Shown: one piece after another, positions 57,199 through 64,000 of the stretch
Layout: each line of letters opens with the position of its first letter
How positions within the stretch are numbered: the first letter of the stretch is position 1
Assembly (NCBI GenBank): GCA_017442735.1
Contig: JAFRZE010000052.1
Span: 39,215-103,214, forward strand
Direction: 5' to 3'
Source of the DNA: Bacillota bacterium
GTDB lineage: Bacteria > Bacillota > Clostridia > Lachnospirales > Bianqueaceae
DNA: 64,000 bases
The notes under the pieces: model-generated
What the model was told of the DNA's origin: nothing
Seen by the model: only the letters and a program-made list of their open reading frames with translations
Databases searched by the model: none
Made by a program: the position numbers and the translations under genes

Positions 57199-58191
57199 TC
57201 AGTCACCCAGATAGGTTTCGACATTTTCGAGATGCGTCTCATAGTCTGACGCGAAATAGTAGTTTCCCTCTTCATCATAGATAAAGAAATAATAATCCGT
57301 GTCCGCCGGTCTGGCGGCCGCCAGGATACTGGCCTCGGAGGGCGAACAGATCGGGCCGGGCGGAAGCGCTTCCGCCTCGTATGTGTCGTAGATCGATTCA
57401 TAGTCGGAAGGATCCCGGTAAGGAGAAAGCCCTTCCTCCAGATAAAAAACGGTGACATCCATCTGCAGCGGTGTTTCCGAAGAGAGCCGGTTGAAAATGA
57501 CGCTGCTGACAAGTTCCTTGACCGTGTCATCCTTTGTCCTGGAACTTTCGAACTCGATGATGGAAGCGGCGGTAAGGATCTCGTGAAAAGAAAGATCCTG
57601 ATCATCGATCTCCGTCAGGACATCCTCCGCAAGGATCTGATCCCATGAGGACAGGAGCGAAAGAAGGATCTCCTTATCCGTTTCTTCTCCTGTAAAACGA
57701 TATTCACCCGGCGCGATATAGCCCTCCGCGGAGAAAGCCGTCATGGAAAGATCTTCCGCTTTCTGGAAAAGAAGATCATCTCCTTCTTCCCGGATCTCAT
57801 CCATCAAATCGAGCAGCTCCGGGACTTCTGTCTCGCGTCCTCTCTCGTTCAGACTGACGCAAAGATCTTCCAGAATACGGATCAGGTACTCTCCCGGCTG
57901 TACGACAAGCGTAAAGGAACGATCTTCCGGCACGGAAGATCCTTCTTCCGAAGATTTTTCGTCCGAACTCTCCCGGTTTTCAGATGAAAGCTCATCGGAG
58001 GAGCTCTCATCTTTTTTCTCGGAAGGCTCTTCGATCAGGATAGTCTCTTCCCCTGAGGGGGTTGCCTGGTCGTCCTTTGCCTCACAGCCTGACAGGGTAA
58101 AGACGAAGAGCAGGCTGATTCCGAAAAGAAAGAGCCATCCCTTAGGAGGACGACTCTTCACTTGTTGTTGGCTGACTTTCTGATTCTTCAT
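57199..58191 (-). CDS. mltG: Lipoprotein form of MltG-type endolytic transglycosylase
   Basis: Cuts new glycan strands in the cell wall. The 330-residue protein has a type II signal (lipobox LSGC, Cys36) in place of the usual membrane helix, an acidic Ser/Glu linker (about 43-90), the catalytic Glu in TAASIIEFES (Glu213), and the closing LPPGPICSPSEAS motif. It overlaps the end of cdaR by 50 bases and no good ribosome site is visible; a GTG at 58158 is an alternative start that leaves the lipobox close to the N-terminus. Confidence 0.85.
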   Translation of the reverse strand: MKNQKVSQQQVKSRPPKGWLFLFGISLLFVFTLSGCEAKDDQATPSGEETILIEEPSEKKDESSSDELSSENRESSDEKSSEEGSSVPEDRSFTLVVQPGEYLIRILEDLCVSLNERGRETEVPELLDLMDEIREEGDDLLFQKAEDLSMTAFSAEGYIAPGEYRFTGEETDKEILLSLLSSWDQILAEDVLTEIDDQDLSFHEILTAASIIEFESSRTKDDTVKELVSSVIFNRLSSETPLQMDVTVFYLEEGLSPYRDPSDYESIYDTYEAEALPPGPICSPSEASILAAARPADTDYYFFIYDEEGNYYFASDYETHLENVETYLGD

Positions 58192-59500
58192 TGACTTTTG
58201 CCTTGATGATAAGGTTTGTTCTGGCTTCTTTTGCCTTCAGCTGACCGAGACCGGTCAGGTCAAGTGTCAGTGAGTGCGTGCCGGGTGTCAGTTCGGCCGT
58301 CTTGACCCGAACCGAGGCAACGAGTAAAGATTCATCGAATGCTTCAATATTGGCCGGCAGACCATAAAGAACGATATCCACGGTCTCACTCTCAAAAGCA
58401 TATTCGAAGTCACTGCTGACGCCGAAAACACTGATCCTACTGGTCGGGAACTGGATCGTCGTCTCTTCCTGTTTTTCCACTGTCAGCTGGACCGTCACAG
58501 TCGGGGAACTACCGCTCATCAGACGGACGGCGTTCTCTCCGAAGGCGTCCGCCAGGATCCGCTGCAGATAGAACCGTTTGGCATAGGATCCCGTGATCTC
58601 AGAAAGATCGATCTCCGGCAGGGAAATATTATTGATCTTGTTCAGAATACTTTCCTGTCCATAGATATCGACCAGCTCGATATCCTGTCTCAGATCGTTC
58701 GCGTATTCATAACCTTCCTGTACTTCACCTGTCAGGAATGGCTGGACCTTGACGGTCTTATAGGTATAGATGGGAATATATACGCTGACATCGTTGACTG
58801 AGGTACGGATCACGTCACGCGAATAACTGACATCCTGTCCGTTCTCATCCTTCAGGATCGCTTCACCGATGATGCTGGCATTGGAGCTTTCACCATCCAG
58901 ATTTACCTGAACGAAGGCATAACTGACAGCCGACACCTGCTCCGAAGGACCTGTCAGCGTGATCGTCTTGGGAGAAAGCTGAATGTCCGGATCATCGGGA
59001 AGATACATATAGCCTACTTCCGGATTACCGGTGATCTCATAACGAATATCGATCTCGACGGTAATATAGTCTTCAACGTCCACACTGTAGTATGACTTGT
59101 TCCGATAGCTGTACAGTTCTCCCTTGAGCGTACGATCGATGACCTCATAATGGATCATCAGGCGGTTCGGATCTTCCGGATCGATCTCATACAGATCGAT
59201 ATACGCGCGAAGAAACGCCGAGGGGTTCCGGTTTTTCAGCGCTTCCACCTCAGATGTACGGCCCCGGTAGTAGACGTTGACCTTGAGATTATCCAGATCC
59301 TGCTCCCCTTCGATCTCGATAAAGCGGTTCTGCTCACGATACTCGGACAGATGCTGTACCTCGACGGGAACTTCAAAATATGCGGTTGAAAGCGGATCTT
59401 CCAGGTTCGTAAAGATAAACCAGAGGAGGATCGCGATGACAAGAGAAAGGATCTTCAGTCCGATATTCTGAGTAATCCATTTGCGGATGAATTCTTTCAT
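58142..59500 (-). CDS. cdaR: YbbR/CdaR-like regulator of diadenylate cyclase
   Basis: Extracytoplasmic protein that modulates CdaA. The 452-residue protein has one membrane helix (about 14-33) and several YbbR-type strand repeats, ending in a Ser/Glu/Thr-rich tail. It starts three bases after cdaA. Confidence 0.9.
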   Translation of the reverse strand: MKEFIRKWITQNIGLKILSLVIAILLWFIFTNLEDPLSTAYFEVPVEVQHLSEYREQNRFIEIEGEQDLDNLKVNVYYRGRTSEVEALKNRNPSAFLRAYIDLYEIDPEDPNRLMIHYEVIDRTLKGELYSYRNKSYYSVDVEDYITVEIDIRYEITGNPEVGYMYLPDDPDIQLSPKTITLTGPSEQVSAVSYAFVQVNLDGESSNASIIGEAILKDENGQDVSYSRDVIRTSVNDVSVYIPIYTYKTVKVQPFLTGEVQEGYEYANDLRQDIELVDIYGQESILNKINNISLPEIDLSEITGSYAKRFYLQRILADAFGENAVRLMSGSSPTVTVQLTVEKQEETTIQFPTSRISVFGVSSDFEYAFESETVDIVLYGLPANIEAFDESLLVASVRVKTAELTPGTHSLTLDLTGLGQLKAKEARTNLIIKAKVNEESESQPTTSEESSS

Positions 59501-59503
59501 GGC

Positions 59504-60394
59504 TTACTCCTCCTTTCCCGAGGAACGTTTCAGTCCCAGCCGCTCTCTCAGGTTTCCGACGCCGTTGTTTCCGACTCTCTGACGGTCTTCCGGACCTACC
59601 CCGAGAAGTTCTTTTTTGATCCGGTCAGCGGAAATATTCCGGTAGATCTGGCCCCCTACCGCCATGGACATGGCGCCGGTCTCCTCGGAAACGATAAACA
59701 CCTTCGCGTCGGACACTTCAGAAAGGCCCAGGGCCGCGCGATGTCGGGTTCCCAGTTCCTTGCTGATATCATTATCATCCGAAAGCGGCAGGTAGCATGT
59801 GGCCGCCAGGACCCGGTTCTGCCTGATGATGACCGCACCGTCGTGAAGCGGTGTGTTTTTCTCGAAAATGTTGATGAGCAGCTGAGTGGAAACATCCGCG
59901 TTCAGAGGAATACCTGTCTGTTCATATTCACCAAGCGCCACCTGTCGTTCGACACAGATCAGCGCGCCGGTTTTTACTTCCGCCATGGCGACCATGGCTC
60001 TGGTAATGCTCTCGGCTGTCCTTTCGTTGACCGTATTGCCTGTTCCCACAGACAGCATCCGTGTCAGGACATTGTTGGTTCCCAGCTTCTCCAGCGCGCG
60101 CCGAAGTTCAGGCTGGAAGATGATCACGATCGCCAGAATTCCTATGTTGAACACATTCTGGAAGATCCACATCATCATGTTCAGACTGAAGATGACAGCG
60201 ACGAGCCAGATGACCAGTACAAACAGAATACCCTTGAAAAGGACCCAGGCACGGGTCTTTCTGACCCAGCTGATCAAAAGATAGATCAGGATCGCGACTC
60301 CGATGATGTCAAGGACATCTGTGAACCGAAAAGCCGGCATCAGGCTGGAAATACTGGTACCATCAGGAAAAAACCCGGATAATATCGAATCCAT
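59504..60394 (-). CDS. cdaA: Diadenylate cyclase CdaA
   Basis: Makes c-di-AMP, controlling potassium and osmotic balance. The 296-residue protein has three N-terminal membrane helices (about 28-94) and the DAC domain with LHDGAVII (DGA at 185-187) and GTRHRAALG (RHR at 217-219). Usually followed by cdaR and glmM; glmM is absent here and mltG follows. Confidence 0.95.
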   Translation of the reverse strand: MDSILSGFFPDGTSISSLMPAFRFTDVLDIIGVAILIYLLISWVRKTRAWVLFKGILFVLVIWLVAVIFSLNMMMWIFQNVFNIGILAIVIIFQPELRRALEKLGTNNVLTRMLSVGTGNTVNERTAESITRAMVAMAEVKTGALICVERQVALGEYEQTGIPLNADVSTQLLINIFEKNTPLHDGAVIIRQNRVLAATCYLPLSDDNDISKELGTRHRAALGLSEVSDAKVFIVSEETGAMSMAVGGQIYRNISADRIKKELLGVGPEDRQRVGNNGVGNLRERLGLKRSSGKEE

Positions 60395-60426
60395 CGCTCT
60401 CCTTTCCGTTCGGGCTTACCCGAAGC

Positions 60427-61794
60427 TTATCTGTTCTTATCTGCAAATTCCGCAAAGATATCCTGTGGTTCATCCTCGGCAAGGACACTTCTCACCGGTG
60501 TCTGGATCTCTACCTGTTTTGTCTCGTCAGAAGGAATATCATCTACCTTGCGGGTTTCATCAAATTCGGTTGGAACGACACTGGGAAGAGGCAGATCCAG
60601 TGTTTCTGATACGATCGTTTCTCCCTCCAGAGCGGCCGCGTCTTTCTCGGCGGCCTGACGCGCTTTTTCTTCCGCGTCACGGATCTGCTCCTCACTGGGG
60701 CGGACGACCTCTGTCTGGGCCGCTTTCCTGCGTTTCTTGGGTCCCTGCGCGGGGACCTTGGTCGTTTCTGCTGCCGCTGCGGCCAGTACCGCGTCTTCCG
60801 CACTGACGGGCTGATCCTCGGCCGGTTTGGTCACATCCCGGATCTCTTCCTGCTCGGGGGTCATTTCTTTTTTGCGGCTTCCGAAGATACCATTCTTCGG
60901 GATCATCCGTACCTGATACAGATAATCCTCATCCTCGAACTCCAGCCTCCTGGCTTCTTTATAGTTCGCCGATACCTTCATGAACTCCAGGAATACCAGG
61001 GCGGCCAGCGTGATCAGCGCCCAGGTAAGCGCCTGAGAAGAAACTGCCTGGATATGCCCTTTCTGAATCTCCATCATCATATAGACGATACCGAAAATTG
61101 CGGAAACGCCGATCGCGACATAACGGGAATAGTTGAAGCGAAGCAGCTTCAGCAGACTGATCAGCACGGTCACGGCAGCGGAAAGAATGATCAGATATTT
61201 CAGTTCATCATTGCTTGCCAGCGTACTGACTCCGCTGCTGGTCGCGTCAGCGATCAGTTTGGGGATCTCATCCAGCGCGCCGTCCATCTGAAGATTCAGA
61301 AACGCCGGAACGATCCCGATCACACCGTACATCAGAACGCCCATCACGACAGGAACGATCGCAGCGAAGCCGATAAACAGGCCGGCGAAAAGCGGTACAG
61401 CCAGATAGATGTGGAAATGGATACAAACCGGAACGACGGCCAGAAGGTAGGTGTATTCCGGGAAAAGGTTGGACGTGATCACATACAGCAGAAGCAGCAT
61501 CAGTCCGACGATCACGGCGCCGACGACCGATGTCTGATATACATTGTAAATGATGATAAGAAGCGCGATCAGAATGCCTGTCCGGTTAGGCAGGACCGTC
61601 GCGACAGCTGCGAGAATCAGCTGGATCGTGACGGAATTGAACAGCCCTGTCTGCTGGAAAAAGCTCATCTGTGTGATCGTCTTGAATAAAAGGAAAAACG
61701 CGGCAAACTTGACAAGCATGCGCAGGATCAGAGAAGAATGCTGCATGATCAGCGCGATGATGCTTCGGATACGGTTCAGGATATTATCTTTCAT
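60427..61794 (-). CDS. Polytopic membrane protein of unknown function next to cdaA
   Basis: 455 residues with about nine hydrophobic membrane segments up to residue ~280 and a cytoplasmic, charged C-terminal region of ~170 residues (Ala/Glu/Lys-rich, for example AAAAAETTKVPAQGPKKRRK). No family recognised. It is four bases into the gene upstream and 32 bases before cdaA, so it may be linked to c-di-AMP synthesis or wall growth. Confidence 0.78.
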   Translation of the reverse strand: MKDNILNRIRSIIALIMQHSSLILRMLVKFAAFFLLFKTITQMSFFQQTGLFNSVTIQLILAAVATVLPNRTGILIALLIIIYNVYQTSVVGAVIVGLMLLLLYVITSNLFPEYTYLLAVVPVCIHFHIYLAVPLFAGLFIGFAAIVPVVMGVLMYGVIGIVPAFLNLQMDGALDEIPKLIADATSSGVSTLASNDELKYLIILSAAVTVLISLLKLLRFNYSRYVAIGVSAIFGIVYMMMEIQKGHIQAVSSQALTWALITLAALVFLEFMKVSANYKEARRLEFEDEDYLYQVRMIPKNGIFGSRKKEMTPEQEEIRDVTKPAEDQPVSAEDAVLAAAAAETTKVPAQGPKKRRKAAQTEVVRPSEEQIRDAEEKARQAAEKDAAALEGETIVSETLDLPLPSVVPTEFDETRKVDDIPSDETKQVEIQTPVRSVLAEDEPQDIFAEFADKNR

Positions 61795-62189
61795 TTCTTT
61801 TTCTTCCTCACGTTATAATCATTGATGGATGCCAGGAGGTCATAATAGTCGTCGACACGCTTTTTCGCGATATCAAACCGAATACTGTGAACGAATCCCG
61901 CGATCCACGAAACGGCGATCAGAAGGATCGCATAGTAGAAAAAGACTTTGATAAACAGGGCTCCATAATTATAGTGAAGCAGATTCGCGCCATCGATATA
62001 GAATTCCTTCACCAGATAATAGACCCAGTAGATTAAATAAAAGATTGTTGTCCAGATACGCATCTTCAGACGCTGAAGATCTATATAATCCTGTTTGTAA
62101 TACCTCTTGGCAAAGGCATCGTTTCTGAGCCCGTCGGACTCATAGGCTGCCGCCTTGCACATGAGGATGATCTTTTCTTTATTGACCAA
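61791..62189 (-). CDS. Small membrane protein of unknown function, first gene of the cdaA unit
   Basis: About 132 residues with two membrane segments (near 50-66 and 83-105) and charged ends, closing with DYYDLLASINDYNVRKKKK. The frame is open back to 62282, but the promoter at 62226-62255 puts transcription start near 62219, so the TTG at 62189 (six bases after GAGAGGTG) is chosen. Unknown function. Confidence 0.72.
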   Translation of the reverse strand: MVNKEKIILMCKAAAYESDGLRNDAFAKRYYKQDYIDLQRLKMRIWTTIFYLIYWVYYLVKEFYIDGANLLHYNYGALFIKVFFYYAILLIAVSWIAGFVHSIRFDIAKKRVDDYYDLLASINDYNVRKKKK

Positions 62190-62225
62190 CTTTCTCACCT
62201 CTCGATATATATATGGCTTCACGAT

Positions 62226-62255
62226 AGTATACCATAAAAACATGGTTTCTGGCAA
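62226..62255 (-). promoter_or_regulatory. Promoter of the cdaA operon
   Basis: Minus-strand TTGCCA (62250-62255), 18-base spacer and TATACT (62226-62231). No clear terminator is seen from here to rqcH. Confidence 0.65.
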
Positions 62256-62338
62256 GGCACAAAAATCCCTCTTTTCAACCATTCGTCTTCCTGATACAAT
62301 ATAGTATGATAATGACGATCATCCCCTGGAGGTAAATT

Positions 62339-63811
62339 ATGCTCAAAAAACTGACACTGCTCCATTCCAACGATCTTCACGGAGACTTTATGACCGAGCA
62401 GATCGACGACAAACTGGTCGGCGGCGTTTCGATGCTTTCCGGTTATGTCGACAAGGTCCGCCGGGAAGAAGATCATGTGATCTACGCCATCGCCGGAGAT
62501 ATGTTCCGAGGATCGCTCATCGACAGCGAGTATCAGGGCATTTCCACGATCGAGATCATGAACATGCTTGCCCCCGATATCGTTACGATCGGAAATCACG
62601 AAGTCGACTACGGCCTTTCTCATCTGCTGTTTATCGAGAAATGCGCCTCTTTCCCCATCATCAACGCCAACATGTATCTGACGCTCAACCACACCCGGCT
62701 TTTTGAATCACATAAGATCTTCCGGATCGGCGGGATGAAGGTTTTGTTTATCGGGATCCTGACAGAAGACGTCCTGGCGCAGACCCGTCAGGAAAGGATC
62801 ATCGGTTCTCTGGTCAACGTCGAAGACGCGGCGCAGGAAGTATCCAAGATCTGCAACGCGTATCAGACCGAAGATATCGACTTTACCGTCCTGCTTACCC
62901 ATATCGGTATCGAATCGGACAAAAAGCTGGCTGAAATGCTGGATCCGCGAAACGGCGTTGATATCATCATCGGCGGCCACAGCCACACTCTTCTTAGCGA
63001 GCCAGTGATCGTCAACGGCATTCCCATCGTTCAGGCCGCTTCCGGCACCGATCAGATCGGTCGTTTCGATATCACGGTGGATACCGATACCAACAGTATC
63101 CATTCCTATGAATGGAAACTGATCCCGATCACCCCGGAAAACTGCCCGAGAAACGAAGCCCTTGAAGAGATCATCCTGAAATTCCATAAAGAGACCGAAG
63201 AAAAGTATTCCCGTATCCTTACCCGCTTCGCGGATATCTACACCCATCCGCAGCGCAACCGCGAAACGATGCTCGGAAAGATCTTCGCGGATGCGTTCAA
63301 GAAAACGCTGGATCTGGATCTGGTGCTCGTCGGTTCCGGAAGTATCCGCGATCCGAAGCTCGGACCGATCGTTGCCTATAAGGATCTTCTGAAGATCTTC
63401 CCCTTCTCCGACGCCATTCACCGGATCTATATGACAGGCTCACAGTTGAAGCACGCCATCCGGTTCATCTGCCGTGATGAAGCCTTTACCGGAGATCATA
63501 CGGAATACTATCAGTTCTCGGAAGGTTTCTACGCCGAGTATTCGGTCGAGGATCACGAGCTTCTGATGCTTTCGATGAACGGAAAACCGGTAGAGGATGA
63601 CCAGATCTTCCGTGTGGGAATGCAGGACTATCATTTCCAGAATATCCTCTATTTCCTGGATCTTCCTCCCGAGGCTGTGGAAGCCAACGGACGGTCCAAG
63701 GTAGTCGCGACGAAAGCCATGGATGTCGTCGAAGAATACTTCCTGGATCATCCGTATATTATCGGACCCGAAGAAGACCGACTGGTCATCTACGGCTGGG
63801 GTCATGCCTGA
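62339..63811 (+). CDS. UshA-like 5'-nucleotidase/2',3'-cyclic phosphodiesterase without signal peptide
   Basis: 490-residue metallophosphoesterase. Motifs: LLHSNDLHGDF, GDMFRGS, TIGNHEVDYG (NHE), LLTHIGIESD, IIIGGHSHT (GHSH), and the C-terminal nucleotide-binding domain (GSGSIRDPKLGP, then YKDLLKIFPF). The N-terminus begins directly at the catalytic domain, so it is probably cytoplasmic, unlike the exported UshA. CTGGAGG lies well before the ATG. Its substrate is unknown. Confidence 0.88.
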   Translation: MLKKLTLLHSNDLHGDFMTEQIDDKLVGGVSMLSGYVDKVRREEDHVIYAIAGDMFRGSLIDSEYQGISTIEIMNMLAPDIVTIGNHEVDYGLSHLLFIEKCASFPIINANMYLTLNHTRLFESHKIFRIGGMKVLFIGILTEDVLAQTRQERIIGSLVNVEDAAQEVSKICNAYQTEDIDFTVLLTHIGIESDKKLAEMLDPRNGVDIIIGGHSHTLLSEPVIVNGIPIVQAASGTDQIGRFDITVDTDTNSIHSYEWKLIPITPENCPRNEALEEIILKFHKETEEKYSRILTRFADIYTHPQRNRETMLGKIFADAFKKTLDLDLVLVGSGSIRDPKLGPIVAYKDLLKIFPFSDAIHRIYMTGSQLKHAIRFICRDEAFTGDHTEYYQFSEGFYAEYSVEDHELLMLSMNGKPVEDDQIFRVGMQDYHFQNILYFLDLPPEAVEANGRSKVVATKAMDVVEEYFLDHPYIIGPEEDRLVIYGWGHA

Positions 63812-63838
63812 TCAGACAATTCCGGACACAAACAAAAG

Positions 63839-63862
63839 AGCCACCTGGTTATTCCAGATGGC
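63839..63862 (+). terminator. Upstream hairpin after the nucleotidase gene
   Basis: GCCACCTGG and CCAGATGGC with one mismatch around TTATT. It lacks a T run and may assist the next terminator. Confidence 0.35.
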
Positions 63863-63873
63863 CAATGGCATCA

Positions 63874-63910
63874 ACCAGTTCGGTTAAGATACCGGACTGG
63901 TTTTTCTTTT
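63874..63910 (+). terminator. Terminator of the nucleotidase gene
   Basis: Arms ACCAGT-T-CGGT and ACCG-G-ACTGGT around TAAGAT, followed by TTTTTCTTTT on the plus strand. Confidence 0.82.
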
Positions 63911-64000
63911 GCTGAAAAAGCGCAAAGTATCCCTGTTCCAATGGGAGAATGACTATTGAGTTTTTATAATCCTATACTACTTGATACAACAAGCAATCAT
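63911..64000 (+). other. Window tail without a gene
   Basis: No gene could be supported. ATGACT (63949-63954), 18 bases, TATACT (63973-63978) could be a promoter for a gene beyond the window edge; a second TATAAT is at 63965. Confidence 0.25.

Noticed and set aside
63911..64000. Possible insertion-sequence end
   Set aside because: Only a short TCCC/GGGA inverted repeat is present; no transposase or target duplication can be seen before the window ends.

Overview
The window is a gene-dense stretch of housekeeping chromosome from a low-to-mid GC Gram-positive bacterium, most likely a member of Clostridia close to Lachnospiraceae. The case rests on PolC-type replicative polymerase, the RemA (DUF370) regulator, CIRCE control of groESL, CdaA/CdaR, RqcH, an MEP isoprenoid pathway, tRNAs without an encoded CCA end, and a gene order (yicC-remA-gmk-rpoZ-priA-def-fmt-protease-rsmB-rlmN-prpC-prkC-rsgA-rpe-rpmB-asp23-fakA-recG-rsmD-coaD) that is familiar from that group. 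Almost everything lies on the minus strand. Only five genes (a YifB/ComM ATPase, tmcAL, an FAD protein, a small conserved protein and a 5'-nucleotidase-like enzyme) are on the plus strand. No insertion sequence, prophage, CRISPR array or rRNA was seen, and no intergenic gap exceeds about 300 bases.

Bases 1-9600 (transcribed right to left) hold uppS-cdsA-dxr-rseP-ispG-polC, with start/stop overlaps at most junctions; it joins undecaprenyl carrier, phospholipid and isoprenoid synthesis to a site-2 protease and the polymerase, which runs off the left edge. Bases 9600-13450 hold rpsB-tsf, a dUTPase with its own promoter, and pyrH-frr. Bases 13460-17230 are dprA-topA and a small FliA-like sigma factor under a good promoter. 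Bases 17350-19400 carry yifB/comM and an acetyltransferase. A four-gene tRNA operon (Leu-Phe-Gly-Arg) follows with a clear promoter and terminator, then ispF, and groES-groEL with a perfect CIRCE operator.

Bases 22560-27560 hold tmcAL, a lipoprotein, a membrane-anchored PpiC foldase, a coiled-coil protein, coaD and rsmD. Bases 27570-45080 are the long conserved translation/replication/cell-wall-signalling cluster from yicC to recG, with internal promoters before rpoZ and rpmB. A divergent promoter pair near 45070 starts yicC leftward and the FAD protein rightward.

Bases 47240-49550 hold a sugar isomerase-like gene and an exported CAP-domain protein with a 117-residue Glu/Ser/Asp tract, whose promoter is flanked by an inverted repeat. 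Bases 49569-62255 look like one long operon: two membrane proteins of unknown function, cdaA-cdaR (c-di-AMP synthesis), a lipoprotein form of MltG, a membrane-embedded MutS-like ATPase, an XPD-like helicase fused to a RecB-type nuclease, a YycJ exonuclease-like protein, an oxidoreductase and rqcH. A cytoplasmic UshA-like enzyme and its terminator close the window.

The most unusual items seen are a tandem OB-fold duplication in PolC, the MutS-like/nuclease-helicase/YycJ neighbourhood, the palindromic promoter of the CAP protein, and a small possible gene tucked between rpmB and asp23. All functions are assigned by reading motifs and gene order; no database search was run.
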